A stretch of DNA of 64,000 nucleotides. Origin: Inia geoffrensis (Eukaryota > Chordata > Mammalia > Artiodactyla > Iniidae). A program made the translations under genes and the position numbers. Every line of letters starts with the position of its first letter. Positions within the stretch are counted from its first letter, which is position 1. Positions 12,131 through 25,949 of this stretch are shown here, piece by piece. The stretch lies in assembly GCA_036417435.1 (NCBI GenBank), contig CM070913.1, positions 5,808,680-5,872,679 on the forward strand. Direction: 5' to 3'. The notes beneath the pieces are model-generated. The model saw only the letters and a program-made list of their open reading frames with translations. It searched no databases and was not told where the DNA came from.

Positions 12131-14309
12131 GGCTACGTGTGCTCCTCAAAGGAAGCCAAGCCGTAGTTAACACACTGTCAGAATTTTTTCTTGCTTAAAT
12201 TTTCCTCACAGATGATCAGGTGGTCGTCAAGGACCTCAAGGCATTTTTATGGCATATTGGTGATTCGTTTCATATGCAAATGGAAATAAACTGAATAATG
12301 AGCTTCCTTGCAGCTCGGAGCCCATTCAAGGCTCTGTGTCTCTACTTGTGACCTGGTGTGTCATTCCCGCCACACCCTGAGGCAGCTCAGCCCCCAGGGA
12401 GGGGAAGTGGGTGCCCCTCTGATGGGGAGGACCTGTGAGAACGTGTGTGGCCTGAGATAACGCTCGGCCAAGTTTGGAAGAGACTCTGCCACAGACAGAC
12501 CTTTCCCTGAGAATTTTCGTGTAGCGTTTAAAAAAAAAAAAAAAAGTTGCATTTTTTGTTTGTTTGCTTGTTTCCAAGAACCTTCCACAAGGAAATCTTT
12601 TTGAGATGTTATTTTAGGTAATATTTTATTTAATATATTCTGATTATTGGATTAAGTTACAAAATCAGTAAGTAGCAGTCATTACTGATGTAAAATTCTA
12701 TCTCAACTCAGTAACGCACGTAGGCGAGGGACCCACTCTGTCCTGCCCTGCAGACTCCTGTTTAACTGTCCCTCCCCAGACATAATCAATGCCCTTCAGA
12801 AATGATCTCTGCACAGCCTTTTTCCTGAGACTATTTGATGGTAGCCTTAATGTATTGCTAATTGTGATTCAGCTGTTGCCTGAGGTCTTTTATTCTCATC
12901 TAGACAAGTGATAGAATCGATACTGTATAAGGGCGTCTTTGGGGTGGATAAAAATCATAGAATCAAAACCGCAAGTTGAGAACTTGAAGGAATATTAGAG
13001 TCCATCTCGTCCACCCGGTCACTGTGTCGATGAGGGTCTGACTGCCAGGACAGTTAAGACAGAGGCCTGGGGACACAAAAGGCAAGGTTGCCGCCCAGGG
13101 TCCCTGGCCCTGCTCTGAGCCCCACCAGGAAAACAGTGGCTTGTCCTGGATGGTCCTTGGGGAACAGAGACGCCTCTCATTTGACAGATAGGAACCTGTT
13201 CTTACTTCTCTGCGCATTTGAGTGAAAACGAATGATGCTTTGTGTCCTTCGAGTACGCATTTGCCTATTTGCGCTGCCCGGTTTAGTTCCCGGGCAGCCC
13301 TCCGGGGGCGCGCTCTTCCCGCTCTCAGTGTGTGTATTTCTGGCCGAAGCCCCCCTGCTCCCAGAGGTGCTCAGGTGATGCTCCCATGGTGAGGCGAGGC
13401 GTGTTCACGGCCAGTGGAACGTCGGCTCTACTCGGCAGCCTCTACCACGGCAGGAGCTGCTGGACAGATGTCTTGGCATCTAGGATTATCTTGTTTCTTG
13501 AGTGAGACAGCATCATCTGGTAGCTGGGAGTGTGGACCCAGACCTCCGGGCCGGGTCCTCAGCCTTTCTTTCCATGCTTCAGGTTCCCCTGTGTGGGTGG
13601 GGATCCCAGTACCACTGAGCTCCGGGCTGTCGTGAGCGAGCATCGGAGTTAAAACAGTCCAGGGAGCGGCGGTGCAGGTGAGCAGGGCAGGTGCAGGGCG
13701 GGGGCAGGCGGCGTTGCCCTCAGCCCCTCCGTCGCGGCCAGGGGCGGAGGGTGCCTGCCGGAATGCTGCCTTCTCCCAAGGGCCCGGCCTCTCAAGTGAA
13801 GCCCCCGGTGACCTTTAATAGTCCACACACATACATGGTATTCGATTGTCCATACAGTGTTTAAATTAATGTGCGTACCTGCATGCCGGTTTCCTCTTTT
13901 TCTGGATTTTCTGCTCTGAGCCTCATTTTCCTGAAGATGAAATAGATCATCAGAGGGAAACGGCAGAAGGGAAGGGCCCAGGGAAAACTTACCGATGTCT
14001 CAGGAATCTGAGCGCTAACGTTTCCTGGCCCCTCTCCCACGAGGACACAATGGGGTGTGTTGCCACTGTGGTGCTCGGGTCCCTCCCGACCCAGCACCTG
14101 AAAAAGCTCGCCTCGTTCACTGAGCCGGCACCTACCACGTCGTGTGGTCCAAGCCACCATCAGGGCTCACCTGGATTCCTTCAGGAGCCCCAGCTTCCAT
14201 CCCGACTGCTGCCCGCGCGCCCCCCCCACCCCGTCTGTTCTCAACACCCCTGCTCAGAGCCCTTCCCGCCCTCCCCGCGGGCCAGCACCCGTCTGACGGC
14301 ACCTCACAC

Positions 14310-14400
14310 CCTCCCTTGTCTCCTCCGCCGCCTGCTCGCTGTTCCTGGAGCGCAGGGCCTTTGCACGGGCTGTACCCTTCTCCTGGGATGCTGCCCCCAA
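14310..14400 (+). repeat. L2 LINE fragment, sense
   Basis: The segment GCAGGGCCTTTGCACGGGCT followed by GTACCCTTCTCCTGGGATGCTGC is the characteristic L2 3' motif (cagggcctttgcac...ctgttccctctgcctgga). The overlapping frames here are not genes. Confidence 0.65.
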
Positions 14401-17400
14401 ATGACCAGCCCACTTAGAAGAGAGCTGCATTAGGACAGTTAGGCTGTGCCGACCTCCCAAACGGGCTCCCAGGCCTCAGAGCTCCATGTCATAACTTCAC
14501 CCGTGTCCCGGCCCAGCAAGGACAGGCAGGAGGCCCCCTGTCAGCAGTGACTCGGAGGCCCGGGCTGCTTCCATCTGTGGGGCGGGGAGCCAGAGGCACG
14601 TCCCCTCAGGGGGACAGCGTCCATCATATCCGCTGAGGTTCCACGGGCCAGAAGTAGTCACGGGGCCCCATCGCACGACCCAGTCTGGCTGCCAGGGATC
14701 GAGAGGAGGGGAGTGGAGGCGGCCTCAGCTCCATCACCTGCCGTGGCTCTCCAACAGGCGTCTGCAGCTTGCGTGTTGTCTGCCCCCCGACTGCCCCGAT
14801 CCAAGGCCCTCGTAGGAGCTTGTCAGCACCTGCCGATGATGGAGGGATGGGTGGGACGCCACCTCCCCCTGAAGCCCGTCCCCTCCTCTCACTAAGACAC
14901 CTTTGCAAACTGCTGATTTTCACCAGAAGCGCCGCCCAGATCGTGTGACCTCAGGCCTGAGCCCTTTCTTCCTGAGAAGTTCTGCCTCTGGGCCGCTGCT
15001 GAGCGAGAGGTGTACGGAAGAGGGCCAGGCGCGTGGGAGGAGCCCGGGGCCCAGGTGGCTGCCTGGTGTCTCCTGGGACGGCTGAGCATGTCCCCTGGGG
15101 ACCCGCAACACCAAGACCGGGATGAAGGCTGTGGTCCGGAGGGGGTGAGGCTCCCGGTGCACGGCACGCTGGGAGGGCATCAGCCGGCGCCGGCGATCAG
15201 AGTCGCAGAGGCCACAGCTGGCTGTCCAGGCGCTTCCCCCACCGGTCCTGGCCTTCAAACTAGAATGTGCCGCTGAGAGCCACTTGAGGCCACAGCAGAG
15301 TCACAATAGGGCAACAGAACCATTTCCAGAACGAAAGGGGGTACAGGCCGCAGGATGTGGCACAAACTGCAGCTGTGATGGGCTTGGCCGGCAGAAGGCA
15401 CCGTGTCCCAGCTGGGACCCGGGGACGCGGAACCCCCGGGACCCCGCCCGTGGACGCTTCCCCTCACCCACTGCCACAGGCGAGCCTGCTGGGTCTTGGG
15501 TCCCCAGCTTGAAAGCACCCATATTGGCTTCCATCAGGAGAAGTGACTGTTTCCAATTTCCACCTCAAGCCAGCCTGAATTTGTAACGTGGCCCTGGGAG
15601 CTGGCATGTGGCCGGGGCGCTGTCACCTCCGAGTCCCCGGCCAGTGGCCCCGGCATACCCGAGGACAGTCCGCCTTGAGGGCGGAGCAGGTCGAGGGCAC
15701 CTTTCCCAGCCGGACCCTCCTCCTTTGGCCGGTTCAGGAGGTGGCCGTGGCCTTGCTTGTACTTATTCCAATGGGGGAGGGGCGCCTGCGTCCTTCAGGA
15801 AGCTTTGAAGGGTGAGCCTCACCTTCCCTCGTTCCCACCAAGGCCATTACTGTGAACACTGTCTAACTGAAGAAGGAAGGTCTCCCGAAAGGCGCGTGAG
15901 GCATCTTGCCGCGCTCCGGTCCTACGGGCGCCGCAGGCCAACCGCAAGCTGCTCCCTCACCTCCCCCAGCCCGTAGCCATCGAACCAAAACTGGCCCTGC
16001 CCCGTCCACACCCGCATGGCTGAGTCCTGCTGGCCACGTGCGGTCTGCCCCGGGGATGTTAGGTGTGACAGATCAGGAAGGCTGTCACTGGCCGTCACTG
16101 CTCACCTCTGTCCCCCAGGGGTGAGGGGACCATGGTGGCCGCCCTGCCCCTCGGCACCTGAAGGGTTAAGGGGAAATCGGCCCTGGGTTCGGCCCAGGCT
16201 CCATGTCCTGTGTCACCCTCCCTGTATGAGTCCAGATCCAGGGATGGAGGCGCAGCCCCACACCTGTTCCTGCAGGTGACCTAGCCGTACCTGAGCTGGG
16301 ACGACAGTGGCAGGTGGGCTTGTACAGTAGACCCTGGATATGACTCAGTTTGGCAGCTTTCATGTTGTCATTAGACAGGTGACAGGCAGTCAGAGGTGTT
16401 CCTGTCATTCCCCAGCAAGTGAACTCTAGGTAAATTGGTGTGATTTAGGCACATGAATATTGGAATGTTTTGTTAGCAGACATTTTGCATCCAGGCCGTT
16501 TTTATTTCAAGGCTACAATATAATCATTTTCCAAGTTATATAAAACTTATATAAGAAGGCACTCCTTCTGCCCTCACTCCTGTCTCTCTAACAGCCAGGA
16601 CCCTACCCAGATAGTTGAACTTTATACACTATCTTAATTAACTTGAAAATTGCCTCTAGCTGAAATTCTGTATTTAAGTTGCTTCAAGAAATCGTGTCTT
16701 AATGTTTCCTTTCTCTCTCTGGAATCTTTGATAAGAACCGAAGACACCGTGGCCCAGGGTTATAAGCGGAGGTCCCGTGACTGGCAGGCAACTCTGTGCC
16801 GCCGCGGGTGGGGCACAGGGTGACGGGAGCCTTGCGTCCAGGTGATGGATGGCTCGTGAGGCCGCGCTTGCACAGCAGCTGCCCCAGTGCATTACGGTCT
16901 CCAGGGTAGGCCTTGTGAACGGTCTGTCGTTCTGGAAAGCAAGTGCAGTTCCAGCCACAGAGAAACGGAATTTGGCTCACGTCCACGTCCACTCACACTC
17001 ATTCCCATAATGAATGAGTCTCACGCTCGTGCTAACACACACACTCACACACTCGGTCAGGCACACTCACACATGCGCACAGGGGAAGGCAGGACCGGAG
17101 GGAGGGAGGGAGGGAGGGGCGGCCCCACGACCGAGCCCCGAGCCCCGGGGTGGGCGCACCGCTCGGCCTCAGGCTCGCCGGGTGGGGACCGTGTGAGGAA
17201 GGTCGGGACAGCTGCGCCCAGCTGGGTGGTGTTGGCAGAATCTTCCTGGCAGTTTCCTCGCGGGCAGTTGTTTGCTTGTAACTAAAGATGAGAGGGCTGT
17301 GTACCTTCAGGAAGATCTGGGGAGCCATCTCCCAAGGGTGGGCTTCAGGGAGTGGGGAGTGTAGCATCACTGTGCTTGCTGAGATGCCTGTAAAGGATGG

Positions 17401-18624
17401 GGCAGCGCCTTCCGGGGGGGACTTGGAGATCCCGCCAGTGCGTCTCTCTTGGGCCGCAGTTTCCGGTCCTGGGTCCCCTGGTCCCCGGGGGTCTGCCTCG
17501 CGCTTTCGGGCCTGCTGTCCGGTCCTCAGCGTCGTTCTCACTCACCTTCAGTGACATTGAATTAAAGAAGCGAACCCCTGAGATGATGAGGGGTGGGACG
17601 CCAGGCTGGGGGCAGCGGGAGAACAAAAAGGAAAGTTTCAAAACCAGTGTGGGGAGGGAGGGAGGCATGGGGGTGACTCTGAGCCTCGGGGCCAAAGGTG
17701 GCCCCAGGCCCCTGGGCAGTGAAGGGTGTGACCCGACCCCAGGAGCACTTTGGGTTCCATGCTTTCTCTTGAAAGGATTAGGCACCTGGCATGATAAGCT
17801 GCACTGTGACTTCCTCACAGAGACATCCCTTGAAATACGTAGGGAACTGGCATAAGTTCTTCCTACGTTGGAATTTCTAAGCCTTTCAAATAGGAGCTTT
17901 TATTCAGAAGTTGCTGGGAGGTGTATGTGCAGCCGGGCTCCAGGACCAAGACAGCTGCCTCTGAACAGAGACTAATACTCAGCAAAGCTCAGAGAGGGGA
18001 TAGTGTGCAAGTGGACGTGTAAAAAATCATTGTGCTTCAGAAAGCCAGTGCCTTCACAATTATAAAATATTATCTACAGTTTTCAAATCTCTTTTATTTT
18101 TGCAACCGCTTCTCTCTTCAGCGCAGTGCTTGAGGCAGGAGAGGAGTCTTCTATCCCAGGTCCATGTCAGTGAGTAACCCCCAAGACTGGAAGTATCTCC
18201 CTGGGACAGTAGTGCCTTGGGGACGTGTAACTTCTGGAGGCCAAGAGAGGAGCTGGAAGATGGAGACACTGTTGCTCGTCAGAGTCTGTCACTCGCGTCG
18301 TTGCTGCTGTTAACTCCACTAAAGCACGTCAACAAGGACAAACCCTGCCCTTAGCAAGAGGGCAAAACAGCACTCGTTTCCATGGCTACACAAGAGAGCG
18401 TCCTTTGGTCGCTAGTTACCCAGTGACAGTAACTCTAACACATCCCAGGCCCCGCTGAGCCACCTCAGATGGTCTTTCCTCTAAACTTGCAGGAACGTCA
18501 AGAGACAGAAAAGAAAACCAGCCTTTGCTTTGTTAGGGTTTGAACAGACACCAGGCTATTAAACCGTTTACTCCATCTTCGTAAGGCATGGCACAGGGAC
18601 TGTTTTCTTATTTTGAAATAAGAA

Positions 18625-18730
18625 TTACTCACTCCACAGATATTTACTGAGCCACTTCTATGCGCCAGGCGTGGTCTCAGTGCAGGGGTGCAGCGGTGAG
18701 CAAAACAGAAAACGCTGCCCTCACGGACAT
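18625..18730 (-). repeat. Ancient L2-like fragment, antisense
   Basis: CAGATATTTACTGAGCCACT, CTATGCGCCAGGCGTGG and GGTGAGCAAAACAGAAAACG reproduce the reversed 3' end of an L2-type repeat. It resembles the fragment at 5875-5990. Confidence 0.65.
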
Positions 18731-18734
18731 GACT

Positions 18735-18850
18735 CTTGACCTGGGTTCGGATCCTGACTCTACTGCTTAGTAAATGTGTGGATTTTGTTTTGACGTCGCT
18801 GACCCTCGGTATTTACAGCTGTAAAATGGGGATTGTGATGCCTGTGACGT
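18735..18850 (+). repeat. MIR SINE fragment, sense
   Basis: GACCTGGGTTCGGATCCTGA, CTCTACTGCTTAGTAAATGT and CAGCTGTAAAATGGGGATTG follow the MIR consensus in order. The GTTCGGATCC part is the old tRNA box B. Confidence 0.75.
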
Positions 18851-19699
18851 AGCGATTGGGGGCCCGGGGCCGGGGGGCGGGCGCAGGGGGTCCAATAGAG
18901 ACGAGTACCAGTAAAAGACCTCACCCAAGAGTCCGTAAGGATGAAGTTCACTTCTCCTCCTTTCCGTCTTCTTCCGCTTGGCGTGGAGCCTCTGTGTTTC
19001 ACCCACACTTCCTTAACCAGGAATCAAAGTTTCTGAGGATTCTGTCCCTGTCTTTCCTTTACTGATGTGTCAGCCCCCGACTGTGCAGGCAGGACGCACA
19101 AGGGACTCTTCCAGGTGAGCGACGGTGTGAAACCAGAGAGCGTCGAGCGGAACTTACATCAGCTTCTTAGGCAAATAGCATGGCCCGCCAGGGGAGCTGA
19201 CATGCGTGGAAGGGCCACTGGTCCACGTGCAGAGTCAAAGGGGCTTAAAGAGAGAGGAGGCACCTGTGACCCTTAAATCTATAGTTCTGCACTTTGCGGC
19301 CGGCATATCTCGTACTGGCATTGCTTAACGGTCACGTGTTAGAAAATTAATGTTTAGACTTCTAGCTTTTCAGTTCATTGTTTTCATCAGCACTATAATT
19401 GCAGTTTTTGCACAGAGTTTTCCTCTGAAGAGTGATAGACCTAATTCCTTTATGGCATCGTATGTACATTATTCATTGAGACGTTCCGATAGATATGTAA
19501 TCATCAGAGATACATTAATTCTCTGGCATTTGGTATTAAGTATTAAACGTCTCTTCGCTTCTCCCGGTTGCCTTAAAAATATGATTGAATACATCCCCTT
19601 GCATCTTCTGATTTCTTTTCTGTTTGGTTGAAAAGCTCTGTTGAAGCAACAAATGAGTAAAATGAAGTAAAATGAAGACTTCCTTAATTGCTTTTATTT

Positions 19700-20115
19700 T
19701 TAACACCTTTTTTGACGTATAGTTTGCATACCATCAAGTTCACCCGTTTTAAGTGTAGAGATGAGTGATTTTTGGTATTTTCATAGAGTTCTGCGACCCT
19801 CACTGTAATCTAACTTTAGAACATTTTTTCACCTAAATAAGAAACCTTGTCCCATTATTGGTCCTTCTCTGCCCTCCAGCCCACGCCCCTCGGCCCCCAG
19901 CGACCACGAACCCACGCTCTGTCTGTGGATTTGCTGACTCCACACGTGACAGGTGGCCTTCGGTGGCTGGCTTCTTTCACCGAGCACCGCATTTTCGAGG
20001 TCCATCCACGTTGTGTGGTGTGTGTGTGTCAATGCTTCATTCCTTCCCACAGTGGTCCGTGTTTTGCTTGTCCACCCATCGACTGCTGGCCGTGTGCGTT
20101 GCTTCCACATCCTTG
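19700..20115 (-). repeat. Old L1M-type LINE fragment, antisense
   Basis: The order of motifs (GACGTATAGTTTGCATACCA, TCAAGTTCACCCGTTTTAAG, AGAACATTTTTTCACC, GGCTTCTTTCACCGAGCACC, GAGGTCCATCCACGTTGTGT) matches the reversed 3' end of mid-age mammalian L1 elements. No coding potential remains. Confidence 0.8.
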
Positions 20116-20204
20116 GCCACTGCGAGTGGTGCCACCAGCAGCCTGGTGCTCAGGGCTTCGGGGGGCAGATGCCTGCGAGGCTGGCATTATTTTGTCTGTT
20201 ATGT

Positions 20205-20280
20205 TGAGCTCCAGAGGGCAGGGCTGTTTGCTTAGACCTTCATTTTTATGTCTGTCCTTTGCATTTGGGTGTTTAGTAAA
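20205..20280 (+). repeat. L2 LINE 3' fragment, sense
   Basis: GAGCTCCAGAGGGCAGGGCT followed by a T-rich part and GTTTAGTAAACG fits the terminal part of L2 (agctccatgagggcaggga ... tcaataaatg). Short and diverged. Confidence 0.5.
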
Positions 20281-21992
20281 CGTCACCCCCCAGAGCTGAA
20301 ATCCATCCTAGTGCTTGATTCACTTAATCCGTGACACAGTCAGGCTTGCTGCTGGCTGAGGCCTGGGAGACCCTTGGCATTTCGCTGCGTCGGAGATTTC
20401 TTTTCCTGCCCCTGCAGACCGTTGTGGTCTGGATTAGCAATCAAATCGGAGTCCACTGACCCACCTTGCAAGTTCATGTCCCCAGGCCCGTACTTCCCTG
20501 CACTACAGCAGCCCTCCCCCGACTCCCATCTTCCAGAAGTGCCTCTCCCTAAACTGAAGGAAAGGTGGGAATTCTAAAGAGAGGCCCCGAGGCTGGAAGG
20601 AACCACAGAACAAGACCGATGGTCATTGAAAGTCTCGGCTTCCCCCGGGGACCGTGTGGAGGGTCGGCCTGCCCCAGCCGCTCCGCCCGGCCTCCCGGTA
20701 CACGGGGGAGCGTGGCTTTTAGGGAGAGCTCAGAGGCGAGGGTTTGACCGGATGACCCCTCCAGGCCCAGCACGTGTTCCTCTGAGCCTCATCCTGAGCC
20801 TTTTCGTCAGGACGCAGGACGTTTGCAGAGCAGGACGCACTCAGAGTTGGGGACAAAGGGGGGCGGTGACCTGAAGTGCTCTAGCAGAGTCGGCTGTTTT
20901 GCTTGTGCAGGGGTACGTTTCCATCTCTGCGAATGTTCCCAAGGAGCCGTCACGCCAGCCTCACTAGCAGACGTCTCTGATGCTCCTAAGACTCGAAGGG
21001 ACCCTGGGTTTCCACATTACCACTAAATAAAAGTGTGATATTTAACAGATGCACACAAAACACTGTTATCTATGGTTAACCTGCCATGTGGCCCAGCAAT
21101 TTGAATGTGTAGATCATTAAGTATTTTGTACATTCAGTTAATAGCTTACGTCAGTGAAACGCTCTCCCTCCTGTGCGTCCCTGACCCAGACGTCAGATCT
21201 ACTCACAGGGCCACTGACCCATGCTTCAACTGTGCAGCTGAGTGTTTCAAATGGTGCCTTCCTGCCCCGTGTGTTCTGAGAAATGCTCCCTCAGAACCAA
21301 CGTGTGATCGCTTTCGTGTCTCACGGTCGTGTGCGAGGCGTGGTTCTCTTTCCTGTGTGTCGCCTACTTGCCATTATTCAAGCAGTCTCGCTACTAAGTA
21401 GCACTTTTTCCAATAGAAGGAAAAAGAGGTTAGATTCATAATAGTAATTTTTTAACTTTGGAAATGCCCTTGCTACAGGAGACGGAACGTTCTGAAAAGT
21501 GTGGGAATTTGTGATTATTTATCACCAGTGATCCCAGCCCTTGGGGGTAACATTCTGACCTGCGGTGGTTTGCAGAACTGACCCCGGACCGGAGGTCGGC
21601 GGTGATGGTGCAGGCGCTTTCTGTTAGGAAACCTGTCGTTTTAAATGTCTCTGCTGGGCGGCTGTCCTCAAGCAATGATGCTAATTCATAATCAGTGTTG
21701 CATTATCCGTGGTCGGTGATATTTACGTGGAGATTAGGGAGGCCAGGGCAGTGCCCTCTGTCCATTTGCCGTTCTCAAAGGCTGCTTTGTTACTGTCTGT
21801 CATCCGCCTTCTCCAGCCAACGCAATGTTCCTTTTCTAATGGGAAAGAATATAGGCAGATTAACTCCAGACGTATGACCTGATTACTGAGAAGGCAAACC
21901 TCAGTCATAATATATCAAGATCATATTCATCCATTGATCCATCTATCCGGAGGCATCTTGTTGCAAAGGGCAGTCTTTAACCATGGGAGTGC

Positions 21993-22122
21993 CTGCACAC
22001 ACGCACACGTGCGTGCATGCACACGCACACACGGACACGCACATGCATGCACACACGCGCACACACATGCACGCACAGATACACGCATGCACACGCGTGC
22101 GCACGCACACACACGCACACGA
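21993..22122. repeat. CA/CG alternating tract, Z-DNA prone
   Basis: About 130 bp of almost pure alternating purine-pyrimidine made of CACACG, GCATGC, GTGCGTGC and CACGCG steps. Unlike a plain CA repeat it keeps many CG dinucleotides and several GCATGC/ACGCGT palindromes. This composition strongly favours left-handed DNA. The reading frames across it, rich in His-Thr or Cys-Val, are artefacts. Confidence 0.9.
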
Positions 22123-25101
22123 GATGACAACAACCAAGAAGCCCTACAACCATCCTAACCATCGTTGTTAAGGAAATAGACATTTCCATTTCCTAGAAGT
22201 AAATTTATTGAAAAAGAAAAAAAATCACAATTGTTTTTAACAAATGTTTTTCTTCTCCTCTTTAACTTGATTTTAGCATTACAGATCTGGTTTTGTCTAT
22301 TCACACAGCACATAATCCCTGGGTGCCCTAAGGTGTAAATGAACAAGGAGCCCCTCGGTGGGGACAGACTGGGGACAGTCTGCTGCACACCGGGTGGGAA
22401 GGTGAGCACAGCCCGGCGGTGCGGAGGCCACCGGCCAGGGAGAGTCCTGAGCAGGGCCCGGCCTCTATGGAGGCTACAGGGGCCTGAGCCGCCCCTAGAA
22501 TGTCAGACCAGCGCGGCCGTTACCGCGTGTCCCCGCGGAGCTGCCTGGGGCCAGCAGGCCTTGTGGGGTGCCTGGGCCGGAGGGCTGGGCGGCAGGGCTG
22601 CAGGGCAACGGGCGGAGCTGACACTTGGAAAGCAGTCAAAGGGGAGTTTGCCCGCAGGGCGAGTTTCGCCTTCGGCCCATCAGCAGTGGGCAGGCACCGA
22701 GGGTCCTCGGACGGTGCCCCTGTCCTCGAGGCTCTGAGAGGACAGCCCTCGGGATGCAGCTCGTCCGAGACGGGGCTCGCAGGCGTGGAGGAGGTGGGAT
22801 GGCAGGGTCGGACCCGGCTCCCACACTTGCCTCTGCAGACATTTCCCCGGGACGTGGCCGAGCCCCCGTGCTCTCAGGCCACGCAGAACCACCGCCCGGG
22901 ACCTTCCCTCCCTCCCTGCCTTCTTCAGCTGCCCCCCTGCTGGTCTGCTTGGGCATCGGCCCAGCTCAGCTTCCACGGGACCCAGGGGGAGGCACCTTGT
23001 CCCCAGGAGGTCACGGGCAGGTCGTCAACGTTAAGACCCTGAAACCCTTCCGTCACCTCGACGTGAAACTGGGTGGAGTAGCAAGTACAGCTGGCATCTA
23101 GAGATCAGCCCCGGCTGCCAGCGTCCAGGGAGGGGATTCACATCCTGAAGGAGGTGGGGTCTCCTTGGCCACAAGGGCAGAGGTGAAGAGCAGCAGAGTC
23201 AAAGATGCAGAAATACGGATGCGCCTGATGCGAGCGGGCTGCCACGACGGTAGCAGGAGTTGGGGTCAGGGAAGGTCAGGTAGAGTGGCTGAGACCCGGA
23301 TCCGGATCTGGGAGCCCTTGGAAGCTGGGCCGGCTGACCTGTGAGATTCCCGCCCCAAATGTCTGGGCATCAGGTGGCACACGTTAACACGGGGTTTAGA
23401 CACAAGTGGATAGATCCGCCTCCGCGGGACCGACATCCCTTCTCACTGTGCTCTCGGTGCTCTTGGAAAGCCCTGGGATGAACTAATACCCCTCACACCA
23501 CGGCACTGAGCAATAGCTCAGCGCATCACAATGCACAGAGCATTCGCAGGGATTAAAAGCTTTATCCCCAAGCAACCACTTTCTAAGGACGACAATTCAC
23601 GCCCTGCATTTCGACCTGCGTAGACCTTCAGGCCAGAAGGGGCTTTGCAACCTGCTCCAGCCCTGCTGTGAGCGATGCTGGCCTTGAGTGATCACACGTG
23701 AGCAGCACAGCGACAGCGCCTCAGTGCCCAGGACCTGCCCCAGCCCCTGGCAGGTTACACCGTGCAACTGCATCCTTCACATTCCTCAAACCAGGGTCCC
23801 TCGGAAATAAGCCGGGACCTGTAGCAAATGATGCCAGATTGTCTCTGGGATAAAAATGTAAAATGTTACAGTGAGACTCAAGGAGATCAAATTTTCTTCA
23901 GCTTTGGAGAACTTTGTAATACACATCCATGTATGTGTGTATGGATCAATTTTCATGATGTGGAAATGCTGACTTTCTACGTTTGATAGTTTCCTTACGA
24001 ACTTATCTAATTATTCAAGGTTCATGCAACAAAACATCAGAATAGATTATTAGAGGCACCCATTGTGTTTAAGTTAGAATTTTCATAAATCAGTCTTTTA
24101 AAGTGTCTACTTCTACTGCATGAGAAGATAGGGAATATTTTCCATTTCTTCAGTCGGATACCTTATAAAATGTAAATGGTGTCTGATTATATGATCATGA
24201 TAAACGGTCTCAAAACGATTTCTAAAGAAGAAAATAAACCACAAAAGGCATGAAAATATTAGCATGCACTTGACTAAAGCAATATATATCTGGGAACAGT
24301 TAAAACAGCAGATAGAGTTCACCTGAGAACATTTTTACAATTGAGGTCTCGGAATGTTTCCTTTATTTCCATTTATCTAATTGTTACATTACCTTTTCTT
24401 AAGCTGAAAAATCATGTTTTACCGCCTGAGGTTTTTTTTTTTTAAGTATTTCACTGAATATTTCTTCACTTACAGAGTTTTCAAGTTATTTTTATCCTTA
24501 AAAAAGAGCAGTAGCTGACACTAGCTGGTACTGGACTGGCACTGCGTGGGCACTTTCTCAGTGCTGGGAGGCCGCTTGTGAAAAGCAGACATTGTGTGAA
24601 GCGCCCCCATCTCTGCCGCTAGACATTTGACACCATTGTTCCTGCGGCTTCCAGGGACAGACAGTGCTGCAGGACAGATCTGCAACTGTGCCCAAGAAAA
24701 GATCTAAAAATAACGTTCTCATTTACTAAAACGATAGCAGATGTATCGATTATTTTTTGCATTGTGAGCCGTGGACTGTACCGTCCCCTCAGCTCCTAGA
24801 GGCCAGTCTCCAGACCCTGCGCATGGTCCTTCCAAACAGCAGCACGCCCCCATCCTTCTCAAGCCTGGATGACAGGCTCCCTGACTACGAGCTGGAGAAA
24901 ACTGTGCCTCCCAGAGGCCCCTGTGGTTGATGAAACAGCCCCAGAGAGGCTCCCTTTTGCCGTAAGACATAACATGATCACAAGTGATACCTCATCATAT
25001 TCACAGGTTCCACACACTGAGAGAAGAGGGAATTGTACAAGGGGTGAGGATTATTGGGACCCATTCTTACAGTTCTGCCTACACAGGCATGAAGTGAATA
25101 T

Positions 25102-25265
25102 TGGATGGATGGGTGGGTGGATGGATGGATGGATGGATGGTTGGTTGGATTGACAGGTGGATGGATGGACGGATGGATGGAAGGGCTGGTGGGTGGGCTG
25201 ATGGGTGAGTGGATGGATAGATGGATGGATGGATGGGTGGGTAGGTGGATGGACGGGTGGACGGA
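25102..25265. repeat. TGGA tetranucleotide array 1
   Basis: About 164 bp of TGGA/TGGG/TGGT units with occasional GACGG, GGTGGGCTG and GATAGATGG variants. It lies roughly 10 kb upstream of classic MBP exon 1. It shares its repeat unit with the larger array at 33665 but not its longer internal pattern. Confidence 0.92.
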
Positions 25266-25317
25266 AAATGTGTGGGTTCTTACACAAGGTATTCCCAAAC
25301 TAGTTGTATAAATATCA

Positions 25318-25600
25318 TAATAATAGCAACAATAACAAAAGCCTCCACCGAGTGTTCACTGTGCCCCGTGCTAAGAACACTCTATTACGTGCACCTCAAG
25401 TGCTCGTCACGACAGTGACCTGGGGGAGCTCCACGTGTTCATTCAACCTTGCCCATGAGGCACCTAAGGCGTTGAGAGATTAGACCATGTGGTCAAGGTC
25501 ACATAGTAGGTGGTAGAACCAAATCAAAGTCTGCTGGGTTTGATTGCAGCGGACCCCGGTCCTGTAGTCCAAATTCAGTTTAACGCTACCAGCATTTGTT
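25318..25600 (-). repeat. MIR SINE, antisense
   Basis: In order: GTGTTCACTGTGCCCCGTGC, TAAGAACACTCTATTACGTG, GCCCATGAGGCACCTAAGGC, GGTCAAGGTCACATAGTAGG and TGGTAGAACCAAATCAAAGT. This is the reverse complement of the MIR consensus (gaggcacagagaggttaagt ... aaggtcacacagctagtaag). It directly follows the first TGGA array. Confidence 0.75.
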
Positions 25601-25949
25601 GAGCACCACTGTGCAAAATTGGCCTAGAGGTAGGAGTACCTGTTTTAGCTTATTTGCTCCCCACTGAAAAGCAAGTGGTAGTGGTGCCTGCGATGCCACC
25701 TTCTCGGGGGGACCCTGCAGCCTCTGCGAGGCTGTGCAGAGTCACTGTGAGAATCCCCAGAGGCCGCACAGGGAACAGAACCGTGTGAACCCCGGGCTCT
25801 TTGGAATCTCATCACCTTGACGCCAGCTGGGTACCGTCGTGCGATGGAGAAGGTGCAGACTCGGGGTGGGGGGGCCCTCCTTGGCTCCGGCTCTGGCTCC
25901 GCGCGGGGCTGCCTTGCCCGTGACCCCGTCCCTGCTGTGGGAGGGTTTG

